A stretch of 64,000 nucleotides of DNA from JAJPKK01 sp963824905 (GTDB lineage Bacteria > Pseudomonadota > Alphaproteobacteria > Rhizobiales > Xanthobacteraceae), in the NCBI GenBank assembly GCA_963824905.1, contig CAWGRH010000014.1:372001-436000 (forward strand), read 5' to 3'. Below are positions 53,385-63,990 of the stretch, piece by piece; position 1 is the stretch's first letter, and each line of letters starts with the position of its first letter. A program made the translations under genes and the position numbers. The notes beneath the pieces were generated by a model. The model had not been told where the DNA came from. It saw only the letters and a program-made list of their open reading frames with translations, and did not search any database.

Positions 53385-54650
53385 ATGCGGGCAGTGAAGC
53401 TCCAGGACCTGAAGTCCAAATCCCCCACCGAATTGCTGGTTTTTGCCGAGCAGCAGAACGTCGAGAACGCCTCGACCATGCGCAAGCAAGAGCTGATGTT
53501 CGCCATTCTCAAACAGCTCGCCCAGAACGAGGTCGACATCATCGGCGAAGGCGTCGTCGAGGTCCTCCAGGACGGCTTCGGCTTTCTGCGCGCTCCCGAG
53601 GCGAACTACCTTCCGGGCCCCGACGACATCTACGTGTCGCCCTCCCAGATCCGCCGTTTCGGCCTGCGCACCGGCGACACCATCGAAGGCGAGATCCGCA
53701 GCCCGAAGGAGGGCGAGCGGTACTTCGCCCTTCTCAAAGTCGGTACCATCAATTTCGAAGACCCCGAGCAGGCGCGCCACAAGATCAATTTCGACAACCT
53801 CACGCCCCTCTATCCCGACGAGCGGTTGCGGATGGAGCATGAGGACGTCACCAAGAAGGATCTGTCGGCGCGCGTCATCGACATCGTGTCGCCGATCGGC
53901 AAGGGCCAGCGCGCGCTGATCGTGTCGCCGCCGCGCACCGGCAAGACCGTGCTCCTGCAGAACATCGCCCACGCGATCACCGCCAACCATCCCGAATGCT
54001 ACTTGATCGTGCTGCTGATCGACGAGCGCCCGGAAGAAGTGACGGACATGCAGCGTTCGGTCAGGGGCGAGGTGGTCTCCTCGACCTTCGATGAGCCGGC
54101 GGCTCGTCACGTTCAGGTCGCCGAGATGGTGATCGAGAAGGCGAAGCGCCTCGTCGAGCATGGCCGCGACGTCGTCATCCTGCTCAATTCGATCACCCGC
54201 CTCGGCCGCGCCTACAACACGGTGGTGCCGTCCTCGGGCAAGGTGCTCACCGGCGGTGTCGACGCCAACGCGCTGCAGCGGCCGAAGCGCTTCTTCGGCG
54301 CGGCGCGCAACATCGAGGAGGGCGGCTCGCTCACCATCATCGCGACCGCGCTGATCGATACCGGCAGCCGCATGGACGAAGTCATCTTCGAAGAATTCAA
54401 GGGCACCGGCAATTCGGAATTGATCCTCGACCGCAAAGTCGCCGACAAGCGCACCTTCCCGGCGATCGACATCACGCGCTCCGGCACCCGCAAGGAAGAG
54501 CTGCTGACGCCGCCCGACGTGCTCAAGAAGATGTACGTGCTCCGCCGCATCCTCAACCCGATGGGCACCATGGATGCGATCGACTTCCTGCTCGACAAGC
54601 TCCGCAACACCAAGAGCAACGGCGAGTTCTTCGAGTCGATGAACACGTAG
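53385..54650 (+). CDS. rho: Transcription termination factor Rho
   Basis: A 421-residue hexameric RNA helicase. The N-terminal domain is LQDLKSKSPTELLVFAEQQNVENASTMRKQELMFAIL. The primary RNA site has DGFGFLRAPEANYLPGPDDIYVSPSQIRRFGLRTGD. The ATPase core has Walker A SPPRTGKT, the Walker B/Rho block VLLIDERPEEVTDM, and the Q/R loops. ATG at 53385 fits the family; the frame is open earlier without likeness. The 231-base leader before it is long and may carry autoregulatory Rho sites. Confidence 0.97.
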   Translation: MRAVKLQDLKSKSPTELLVFAEQQNVENASTMRKQELMFAILKQLAQNEVDIIGEGVVEVLQDGFGFLRAPEANYLPGPDDIYVSPSQIRRFGLRTGDTIEGEIRSPKEGERYFALLKVGTINFEDPEQARHKINFDNLTPLYPDERLRMEHEDVTKKDLSARVIDIVSPIGKGQRALIVSPPRTGKTVLLQNIAHAITANHPECYLIVLLIDERPEEVTDMQRSVRGEVVSSTFDEPAARHVQVAEMVIEKAKRLVEHGRDVVILLNSITRLGRAYNTVVPSSGKVLTGGVDANALQRPKRFFGAARNIEEGGSLTIIATALIDTGSRMDEVIFEEFKGTGNSELILDRKVADKRTFPAIDITRSGTRKEELLTPPDVLKKMYVLRRILNPMGTMDAIDFLLDKLRNTKSNGEFFESMNT

Positions 54651-54657
54651 CCTGCCC

Positions 54658-54744
54658 GTAGCCTGGGTTGAGCGGCAGCGAAACCCAGGGATGGCCTTGC
54701 CTGAGGCTCAGCCCCCGGGTTTCGTTTCACTCAACCCGGGCTAC
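54658..54744. repeat. Two-armed intergenic palindrome (gtagccCGGGTT family)
   Basis: The left arm gtagcctgggttgagcg pairs with the right arm ending cactcaacccgggctac. It begins 8 bases after the rho stop and is closely related to 12423-12510. Confidence 0.82.
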
Positions 54745-54841
54745 AGCTCTACAGCGTCCCCATTTGCTTCCCTTCTGCTGCGGCGATATGCCGTGAGCGG
54801 CGTCGCGCGTATGCCGGCCCCCAAGGAGGTCTGGGGAGAAG

Positions 54842-55555
54842 ATGATGCGCAAAGTGATCCTGTGCTCGGTGGCACTGATGTGCCTCGGCGTCGCCTCGGC
54901 GGCGGCGCTGTCCGAGAAGCCCTATCTCAACGCCGGCGATGCCGACTTCGGCAGCCTGCTGCCGCCGCCTCCGCCCGACGGCTCGCCGCGCGACAAGCGC
55001 GACATGCAGACCGTACTCGAGCTTCAGAAAGAGGTAACGCCGGAGCGCCTCGCGCAGATCCAGGCCGATACCGAGCAATCGGTCTATCGTTTCGCTGGCG
55101 AGGTGTTCGGGCCGACCTTCACCAAGGAGCGCTTTCCGCTCGCCGGTCCGTTCTTCGACAAGGTGCGCATTGATTCGGCGGTCGGGGTTTCTCCGATCAA
55201 GCAAGCCTACAAGCGTTCGCGGGCGTTCCAGGCCAATGCGGCGGTCAAATCGCCGGCGAACATCGCCGCGGCCTCGCAGAGTCCGACCTATCCGAGCGGC
55301 CACAGCACGTTTGGCGCCGAGGCGGCGTTCCTCCTCGCCATGATGGTGCCGGAGAAGAAGCGCGAGCTGTTCGAGCGCGGCTGGGCCTATGGCGAGCAGC
55401 GCGTCGCGAGCGGCGTCGCCTATCCGTCCGACTGGGAAGGTGGGCACATCGGCGCCGCCGTGATGGTGACGCTGATGATGCAGAAGCCGGAGTTCCGGGC
55501 GGATTTCGATGCGGCGAAGGGCGAGATTCGCAAGGGGCTCGGGCTCACGCCGTGA
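54842..55555 (+). CDS. PAP2/class A acid phosphatase-like protein, secreted; catalytic His replaced
   Basis: A 237-residue exported protein (signal peptide to about residue 22, VASAAALS) of the class A acid phosphatase/PAP2 fold. The first motif K-x6-R is KQAYKRSR and the second PSGHST is intact. The third motif, normally R-x5-H-x3-D, reads RVASGVAYPSD: the nucleophilic His position is Ala. It may be inactive or use another residue. Not an operon with rho, from which a repeat separates it; an E-family repeat follows. Confidence 0.82.
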   Translation: MMRKVILCSVALMCLGVASAAALSEKPYLNAGDADFGSLLPPPPPDGSPRDKRDMQTVLELQKEVTPERLAQIQADTEQSVYRFAGEVFGPTFTKERFPLAGPFFDKVRIDSAVGVSPIKQAYKRSRAFQANAAVKSPANIAAASQSPTYPSGHSTFGAEAAFLLAMMVPEKKRELFERGWAYGEQRVASGVAYPSDWEGGHIGAAVMVTLMMQKPEFRADFDAAKGEIRKGLGLTP

Positions 55556-55570
55556 GATCGCAGTGAGATC

Positions 55571-55663
55571 GTAGGATGGGCAAAGGCGCGTCTTCGCGCC
55601 GTGCCCACGTCAGACGGTCGTCATCGCTCAGACAGGCTGGGCACGCTTCGCTTTGCCCACCGT
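55571..55663. repeat. Intergenic palindrome, gtaggatgggcaaag family
   Basis: The left arm gtaggatgggcaaaggcgcg and right arm cgcttcgctttgcccaccgta are imperfect inverted repeats about 50 bases apart. It lies between convergent genes. No second copy of this type was seen in the window. Confidence 0.7.
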
Positions 55664-55672
55664 ATGGCGCGT

Positions 55673-57874
<2,202 letters not shown>

Positions 57875-58018
57875 GGGCGGCCGCTCAGGTTCGAGATTCA
57901 CGAGGCGTGAGTAAATCCGACGCGCCGAGTAGCGGCGGCCAGACGCCAGCTTCATTGCATGTGGGGTGTCACGGCGCTACCGGCTATCGCCGGAAGTGAC
58001 TTATGGTCAGCGCGCATC

Positions 58019-59395
58019 ATGGATTCCAGCGATACGATCTTTGCATTGTCGTCGGGGCGCCTTCCCGCCGCGATCGCGGTCGTGCGCGTGAGCGGGCCGC
58101 GCGCCGGCCATGCGCTCGCCGCGCTGGCGCGCAGGATGCCGGCGCCGCGCGAGGCGATGCTGACACGGCTACGCGATCCCGCGGGTGGCGCCACCGGCGA
58201 CGAATCGACCGGCGAGCCGATCGACGATGCGCTGGTGCTGTGGTTTCCGGCGCCGAAAAGCGAAACCGGCGAGGACACCGTCGAGTTCCACCTGCATGGC
58301 GGCCGCGCCGTGGTGGCGGCGCTCGTCCGCGCGCTCGGCGCTATGGAAGGCCTTCGTCCGGCAGAGCCCGGCGAGTTCACCCGGCGCAGCTTCGCCAACG
58401 GCAAGCTCGATCTCACCGGCGTCGAAGGTTTGGCCGATCTCATTGGTGCCGAGACCGACGCGCAGCGGCGCCAGGCGTTCCGGCAACTGCGCGGCCTGTT
58501 GGGCGAGCAGGCGGAAAACTGGCGGACCCGGCTGATCGCCGCGCTGGCGCTCGTGGAGGCCATCATCGATTTTCCCGACGAAGGCGACGTGCCGCACGAT
58601 TTGGTGGCGCCGGCGCGCGATATCGCACGAGAGCTTTACGACGAGATCGGCGCGCTGCTTGATGACCGCCATCGCGGCGAACGGCTGCGCGATGGCCTGG
58701 TGGTCGCCATAGCGGGCCCGGTAAATGTCGGAAAGTCAAGTCTAATCAATAGACTAGCCGGTCGCTCAGCGGCGATCGTGTCGCCCCATGCCGGCACCAC
58801 GCGCGACGTCATCGAGGTCCACCTCGATCTCGGCGGCTACCCGGTCACCGTGCTCGACACCGCAGGATTGCGGGATTCAGCCGATCCCGTCGAGCAAGAA
58901 GGGGTGCGCCGAGCGCGCGAACGTGCAGGGGAGGCCGACCTCGTGCTGTGGGTCGTGGATGTGTCGTCGGCTGCGCCCGTGCCGCCCCCGGCGGACCTGG
59001 TCGACCGGTCGCCCGAGACCTGGGTCGTCTTCAACAAGTGCGATGTTGCGCAACATGACTGCGGGAAGGTGGCTGAATACCTGGGCCGCAGATCGCTTGA
59101 TCTCTCGGCGCGGACCGGCCAGAACTTCGACAAGCTATTGATAATGCTGAAGGAATTCCTGGCGGCGGGCTTTTCGACCGATCAATCGGTCCTGATCACC
59201 CGCGCGCGTCACCGTCACCTGCTGGAAAGCTGCCGCCAGTCGCTCGGCCGTGTTCTCGCCGAGCCGGAGGGCCGGGAGGACATCATCGCCGAAGAGCTCC
59301 GCCTCGCCGCCCGCGATCTCGGCCGGCTGACCGGCCGGGTCGACGTGGAGGATGTGCTCGACGTGATCTTCCGGGATTTTTGTATTGGGAAATGA
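58019..59395 (+). CDS. mnmE: tRNA modification GTPase MnmE
   Basis: A 458-residue GTPase that, with MnmG, makes the 5-carboxymethylaminomethyl group on U34 of tRNA. The tetrahydrofolate-binding N-terminus is DTIFALSSGRLPAAIAVVRVSGP. The G domain has GPVNVGKSSLINRL, GTTRDVIE and DTAGLRDSADPVEQEG. The C-terminus FCIGK holds the catalytic Cys. In most relatives mnmG follows directly; here a terminator and a minus-strand DUF3892 gene intervene. Confidence 0.96.
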   Translation: MDSSDTIFALSSGRLPAAIAVVRVSGPRAGHALAALARRMPAPREAMLTRLRDPAGGATGDESTGEPIDDALVLWFPAPKSETGEDTVEFHLHGGRAVVAALVRALGAMEGLRPAEPGEFTRRSFANGKLDLTGVEGLADLIGAETDAQRRQAFRQLRGLLGEQAENWRTRLIAALALVEAIIDFPDEGDVPHDLVAPARDIARELYDEIGALLDDRHRGERLRDGLVVAIAGPVNVGKSSLINRLAGRSAAIVSPHAGTTRDVIEVHLDLGGYPVTVLDTAGLRDSADPVEQEGVRRARERAGEADLVLWVVDVSSAAPVPPPADLVDRSPETWVVFNKCDVAQHDCGKVAEYLGRRSLDLSARTGQNFDKLLIMLKEFLAAGFSTDQSVLITRARHRHLLESCRQSLGRVLAEPEGREDIIAEELRLAARDLGRLTGRVDVEDVLDVIFRDFCIGK

Positions 59396-59397
59396 GA

Positions 59398-59432
59398 AAG
59401 GCCGACCGAGTTTGGGTCGGCCTTGGAGAGTT
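59398..59432 (+). terminator. Terminator after mnmE
   Basis: A perfect 10-bp stem AAGGCCGACC/GGTCGGCCTT (59398-59407 with 59415-59424) around GAGTTTG, followed by a loosely T-rich tract (GGAGAGTTTATT). The A residues on the 5' side make it symmetrical, so it may also stop the convergent DUF3892 transcript. Confidence 0.8.
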
Positions 59433-59440
59433 TATTGTGT

Positions 59441-59722
59441 TCAGCACCCCGGAAGGCTCAGGAGATTGTCCTTCTGTGTCTCGTCGGGCTCAGTCTTGAT
59501 GAACCACGGACCTCCGTAATTATTTTGGTAGGCCGTGACCTCGACCCTGTAACGCCCGACTTGAACGAAGTAGGAATCGCGCCCGAACCGAATGTCATCG
59601 GCGCATTGCTGGCGCGTGGTGTTGAATCCAACCCCATTCGCCCTCTTACCACCTACATCGGTAATGGCCTCGTGTGAGTTATAGCGGTCAGGTTTGGTAA
59701 TACATGTGATTTGGCTTGCCAT
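59441..59722 (-). CDS. DUF3892 small protein
   Basis: A 93-residue protein: MASQITCITKPDRYNSHEAI, then VGGKRANGVGFNTT, YRVEVTAYQNNYGGPWFIKTEPDETQKDNLLSLPGC. The opening CITKPDR-HE and the ending YIKT-D-DNLL-LP-C are DUF3892 marks; the function of the family is unknown. The ATG at 59722 gives the family N-terminus, though the frame is open earlier. Base composition here is lower in GC than the flanking mnmE and mnmG, and it interrupts a very conserved gene order, so it may have been gained by transfer. Confidence 0.82.
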   Translation of the reverse strand: MASQITCITKPDRYNSHEAITDVGGKRANGVGFNTTRQQCADDIRFGRDSYFVQVGRYRVEVTAYQNNYGGPWFIKTEPDETQKDNLLSLPGC

Positions 59723-59957
59723 TAGCTGGCTCCTTGAATTGCGAGCCCTTGACCAATGGCATTCGAGCGGATTCAATCCGCTCGTTGAACGGTGCCGCCT
59801 CCATTGGCTCGCGTCCATGGAGATGGAATCGACAGGGGCCATCAAGTCGTCCTACCGGCTTGATGGCTTTTCGATTCTTAGTCGCAATCAGCCTGTGCTG
59901 AGTCTTCCGGTTGCGTCCAGCATAAGCTTGGTCGGCTGTGGATAGTGCAGCCTCGAC

Positions 59958-59971
59958 GTTTCACGTGAAAC
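59958..59971. promoter_or_regulatory. parS centromere site 1
   Basis: A perfect 14-bp palindrome GTTTCACGTGAAAC identical to the core of the bacterial parS consensus bound by ParB. It is 70 bases upstream of mnmG and about 8 kb from the putative oriC. Apart from the DUF3892 upstream region, the rest of the 318-base gap (59723-60040) shows nothing I can name. Confidence 0.92.
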
Positions 59972-60040
59972 ATCGCGCGGAAGTGCTTTGACGCATCCGC
60001 GGCGCTCACCTACAAGCGCGGCAACCAGGAATTTCATCCG

Positions 60041-61922
60041 ATGGATGCCCGATTCGATGTCGTCGTGATCGGCGGCGGCCATGCCGGCTGTGAGGCGGCG
60101 GCTGCGTCGGCGCGCATGGGCGCGAGGACGGCGCTGGTCACCCATCGTTTTGCGACCATCGGCGCGATGTCGTGCAACCCGGCGATCGGCGGGCTGGGGA
60201 AGGGGCATCTCGTTCGCGAGATCGATGCGCTCGATGGCCTGATGGGCCGCGTCGCCGACGAAGGTGGCATCCAGTTCCGTGTCCTCAATCGCCGCAAGGG
60301 GCCGGCGGTGCGCGGGCCACGCGCGCAGCAGGACCGGCGGCTCTATGCCGCCGCGATGCAGGCGGCGGTGCGGGACTGCGCGAACCTTTCGGTGATCGAG
60401 GGGGAGGCAGACGATCTTCTCGTCCAGGATGGCGCCGTTTCGGGCATCCGACTCGGCGACGGCCGGATCGTGGGGGCAGGGGCGGTGGTGCTGACCACCG
60501 GCACGTTCCTGCGTGGCCTCATCCATATCGGCGAGCAGCAGACGCCCGCCGGCCGGGTCGGCGAGGCGCCGGCGGTCGGCCTGTCGCTGGCGCTGGAGCG
60601 GATCGGTTTTGCGCTGGGACGGCTCAAGACCGGGACGCCGCCGCGGCTCGACGGGCGGACCATCGCCTGGTCGAGGCTCGAAATGCAGCCCGGCGACGAC
60701 CCGCCGGAGCCGTTCTCGGCGCTGACCGAGCGCATCGCCCGCCCGCAGATCGACTGCGCCATCACCCGCACCACGGCCGAGACCCACGCCATCATTCGGG
60801 CGAACGTCCATCGGTCCCCGATGTATTCCGGCCAGATCCAGAGCCGGGGACCGCGCTATTGCCCTTCGGTCGAGGACAAGATCGTCCGATTCGGCGAGCG
60901 GGACGGCCACCAGATCTTCCTCGAGCCCGAAGGGCTCGACGATCCGACGGTCTATCCGAACGGCATCTCGACCTCGCTGCCGGAGGAGGTCCAGCGCGCT
61001 TTCGTGGCCACCATTCCGGGCCTGGAGGCGGCGCGCATCGTCCGGCCGGGCTACGCGATCGAATACGACCACGTGGACCCCAGGGAGCTGCACCCAACGC
61101 TGGAAACCAAGCGCGTCCGAGGCCTGTTCCTGGCCGGCCAGATCAACGGCACCACCGGATACGAGGAGGCGGCCGGGCAGGGCCTGGTCGCCGGGCTCAA
61201 TGCCGCGGCTCGTTCCGGGGACGGGGCCGAAATCTTGTTCGATCGTGCCGAGAGCTATCTCGGGGTCATGATCGACGACCTCGTCACGCGAGGAGTCACC
61301 GAGCCCTACCGCATGTTCACCTCGCGGGCCGAGTTCCGGCTCACGCTACGGGCCGACAATGCCGACCAGCGGCTGACGCCGCGCGGCATTTCGCTGGGCT
61401 GCGTGGGCGCGGGGCGCCGCCGCGTCTTTCGAGGCGAAGCTTGGCGCGCTGGAGGAAGTGCGCTCGCGCACCCGCAGCCTGAACGTCACTCCCAGCGAGG
61501 CCCGCCGCTACGGTTTCTCGCTCAACCAGGACGGCCAGCGGCGAAGCGCGTTCGAGCTCCTGTCCTATCCCGATGTCGGATGGGCGGACCTGGCGCGCAT
61601 CTGGCCGGAATTCCTTGGCCTTGCGCCAGCGATCGCGGCGCAGGTCGAGACCGACGCGAAATATGCCGTCTACCTCGAGCGCCAAGCGGCGGATGTCGCT
61701 GCGTTCCGGCGCGACGAGGCGGTCGAGCTGCCGGCGCAGCTCGACTACGACGCCGTTCCCGGTCTTTCCAATGAATCCCGGCAGAAGCTCGCTGCCGCGC
61801 GCCCCCGCACCATAGGCCATGCCAGCCGCATCGATGGTATCACCCCCGCCGCGTTGACCCTGCTCGCGGCCCATGTGAGGCGAGGGCGGTTCGGCAACGC
61901 GAAGCGGGCGGCGCGCTCGTAG
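60041..61922 (+). pseudogene. mnmG: tRNA modification enzyme MnmG (GidA), interrupted by a +1 frameshift
   Basis: The first frame covers about 455 residues: FAD-binding FDVVVIGGGHAGCEAAAASAR, CNPAIGGLGKGHLVREIDALDG, GTFLRGLIHIG and AGQINGTTGYEEAAGQG. After LTPRGISLGCVGAG (about base 61411) it becomes nonsense. The +1 frame resumes AAASFEAKLGALEEVRSRTRSLNVTPSEARRYGFSLNQDGQRRSAFELLSYPDVGW and runs to the stop at 61922. Removing one G from GCGGGGCG near 61410 restores a normal protein of about 627 residues. MnmG is widely conserved, so a sequencing error is likely. Confidence 0.9.
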
Positions 61923-61998
61923 GCGAGTGCGAGCAAGGCATCTGTGCAGGCCCGGGACGAGTGCCGCGAACATGAAGCTGAGGACCCACCTTTTCCGC

Positions 61999-62050
61999 GT
62001 CATGGCCGGGCCAAACCCGGCCATCCCGAGCATTGAGCGCAGCCGTGCCA
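61999..62050. repeat. Intergenic palindrome, GTCATGGCCGGGCTTG family (copy 5, half)
   Basis: Only the left arm and the first part of the centre are present (GTCATGGCCGGGCCAAACCC, then cgagcattgagcgcagccgtgcca). It directly precedes a different palindrome, so the 315-base gap 61923-62237 is mostly repeats. Confidence 0.7.
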
Positions 62051-62055
62051 CTGTC

Positions 62056-62150
62056 TTTCCCTCCCCGTCTTCGGGGAGGGCAGGGTGGGGTCTTTCTTCA
62101 CGCTCCCGAAGAGCCCCACCCCGCCCTCCCCGAAAACGGGGAGGGAGAAG
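62056..62150. repeat. Intergenic ctccccg/cggggag palindrome
   Basis: Short hairpins ctccccgtcttcggggag and ctccccgaaaacggggag flank an inner pair gggtggggtctt and gagccccaccc, making a nested inverted repeat. A worn relative is at 16085-16192. Confidence 0.8.
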
Positions 62151-62237
62151 AGGTGCCGCGCCTTCGGGTTCGTCGCGTAGAGCCCAGCCATGAAGGAGGG
62201 CGGCCCAGAGTCCTCCGATGCCGCTCCAACGTCACCG

Positions 62238-62898
62238 GTGACGACGGAGCTCCGACCAAGCTTGGGCCGAGCGCGACCAGGCCCTCGCGCCCTTCCACGT
62301 TTCACGTGAAACATCGGACCGCCTTACCCGCTTCGTCGCCCTGCTCCGGGAACGCCAGCAACGGATGAACCTCGTCGCCTCATCCACGATCCCCCAGATC
62401 TGGACCCGTCACGTCGCGGATTCGCTCCAGCTCCTCGCCCTTGCGCCGGAGGCTCGGCGCTGGGCGGACCTGGGCTCCGGCGCCGGCTTCCCCGGCGTCG
62501 TGATCGCCTGTGCGCTGGCGGATATGCCCGGAGCCCATGTCGATCTCGTCGAGAGCATCGGCAAGAAGGCGGCATTCCTCACCGAGGCCGTGGCTGCCAC
62601 CGGCGCCCCGGCCACGGTGCATCACGCCCGCATCGATGCGGTGGCGCCGAAACTCGTCGGTCATGTGGATATCGTGACTGCGCGGGCGCTCGCGCCGCTC
62701 AGCACCTTGTTAACCATGATAAATCCTTTCATGGAAAAGGGTGCAAAAGCGATGCTTCACAAAGGTCAAGATGTAGATGCCGAATTGACCGAAGCCGCTA
62801 AATATTGGAATATCGACTACGACGCCGTCCCTAGTCAAACCGATCCCCGCGGGCGCATCCTCGTGGTGCGCCGCCTAAAGCACCGGGGAAAGCACTAA
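62238..62898 (+). CDS. rsmG: 16S rRNA (guanine-527-N7)-methyltransferase, N-terminal frameshift
   Basis: The intact frame from ATG 62365 gives 177 residues with DLGSGAGFPGVVIA (SAM site), HVDLVESIGKKAAFLTEA and VTARALAPLSTLL. RsmG normally has about 40 more N-terminal residues. Upstream in the same frame reads ERDQALAPFHVSRETSDRLTRFVALL, clearly RsmG, but without a start before a stop. A GTG at 62238 in another frame reads VTTELRPSL; dropping one G from GGG at 62264-62266 joins them into a normal product of about 219 residues. RsmG methylates G527 of 16S rRNA. Confidence 0.88.
62299..62312. promoter_or_regulatory. parS centromere site 2, inside rsmG
   Basis: A second perfect GTTTCACGTGAAAC palindrome. 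In the rsmG frame it encodes Val-Ser-Arg-Glu-Thr, a motif conserved near the RsmG N-terminus. It is about 2.3 kb from site 1 and 600 bases upstream of parA. Confidence 0.93.
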
Positions 62899-62909
62899 AC
62901 GAGGCTCGC

Positions 62910-63788
62910 GTGTCCGACCCCTTCGTCCCGTCTTCGAGCCCCCAGGGCGACCAGCCAGCCGGCCCGGCCGCGCCGCCCGGCGGTCCTCGCGTGCTGGCGA
63001 TCGCCAACCAGAAGGGCGGGGTCGGCAAGACCACGACTGCCATCAATCTCGGCACCGCGCTCGCTGCGGTCGGCGAGAAAGTGCTGATCATCGACCTCGA
63101 TCCCCAGGGCAATGCCTCGACCGGCCTCGGCATCGAGCGCGCCAGCCGGCGTACCTCGACTTATGACTTCCTGGTCGGCGACACACGGTTACGGACGGCG
63201 GTCCTCCCTACCTCGGTACCGCGGCTCTCCATCGCGCCCTCGACCACCGATCTCTCTGGTTTCGAGCTCGAGGTCGGCCAAGCCCGCGACCGCGCCTTCC
63301 GCCTGCGCAATGCGCTCGCCGAGTTGCGCATATCCGGGCCGGAGCAGCCCGCCTTCACCTATGTGCTGGTCGACTGTCCGCCGTCGCTCAATCTTCTGAC
63401 GATCAACGCCATGGCGGCGGCGAACGCGATCCTGGTGCCACTGCAGTGCGAGTTCTTCGCGCTGGAAGGCCTCTCGCAGCTTCTAAAGACGGTGGAGCAG
63501 GTGCGCCAGACGCTCAATCCCGGGCTCTCCATCCACGGCATCGTGCTCACGATGTTCGATGCGCGCAATAACCTTTCAGGCCAGGTCGTTGCCGACGTGC
63601 GCGAGTTCATGGGCAGCAAGGTCTACGACACCGTGATCCCGCGAAACGTGCGCGTCTCCGAAGCGCCGTCCTACGGCAAGCCGGTGCTCGTCTACGATCT
63701 CAAATGCGTCGGCAGTGAAGCCTATCTGCGCCTCGCCACCGAGGTCATCCAGCGCGAGCGCGCGCTGATGGGCCATCCGGCGAACTGA
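62910..63788 (+). CDS. parA: Chromosome partitioning ATPase ParA
   Basis: A 292-residue ParA/Soj ATPase. After a Pro-rich N-terminal tail, the deviant Walker A is NQKGGVGKTTTAINLGTAL (Lys35 and Lys40). IIDLDPQGNASTGLGI, VLVDCPPSLNLLTINAMAAAN and LTMFDARNNLSGQVVADVREF are ParA blocks. With ParB bound at parS it segregates the origin region. The start is GTG at 62910, 11 bases after rsmG. ParB should follow beyond the repeat. Confidence 0.96.
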   Translation: MSDPFVPSSSPQGDQPAGPAAPPGGPRVLAIANQKGGVGKTTTAINLGTALAAVGEKVLIIDLDPQGNASTGLGIERASRRTSTYDFLVGDTRLRTAVLPTSVPRLSIAPSTTDLSGFELEVGQARDRAFRLRNALAELRISGPEQPAFTYVLVDCPPSLNLLTINAMAAANAILVPLQCEFFALEGLSQLLKTVEQVRQTLNPGLSIHGIVLTMFDARNNLSGQVVADVREFMGSKVYDTVIPRNVRVSEAPSYGKPVLVYDLKCVGSEAYLRLATEVIQRERALMGHPAN

Positions 63789-63811
63789 AAGGGCGGTGAA
63801 TGCGCTCCCAC

Positions 63812-63925
63812 GACCTCATCCTGAGGAGCCATGCGAAGCATGGCGTCTCGAAGGATGGCAGCAGCGTCGTGCGTTTGGGGCCATCCTTCGAGACGCGTCC
63901 TTCGGACGCTCCTCAGGATGAGGGC
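63812..63925. repeat. Intergenic palindrome, gacctcatcctgaggagc family (copy 2)
   Basis: The left arm gacctcatcctgaggagcca and right arm gctcctcaggatgaggg with inner arms gtctcgaaggatgg and ccatccttcgagac match 25018-25131 closely. It separates parA from the probable parB start. Confidence 0.9.
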
Positions 63926-63990
63926 CGAGGTTTTAGGATCAGGGCTCCGGGTTTTGCGTTGTGTAACTTCGTGCGCGGATAGGGGACGCG

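Noticed and set aside
62033..62368. A 111-codon frame before rsmG
   Set aside because: It spans two intergenic repeats and reads the parS/rsmG N-terminus out of frame.
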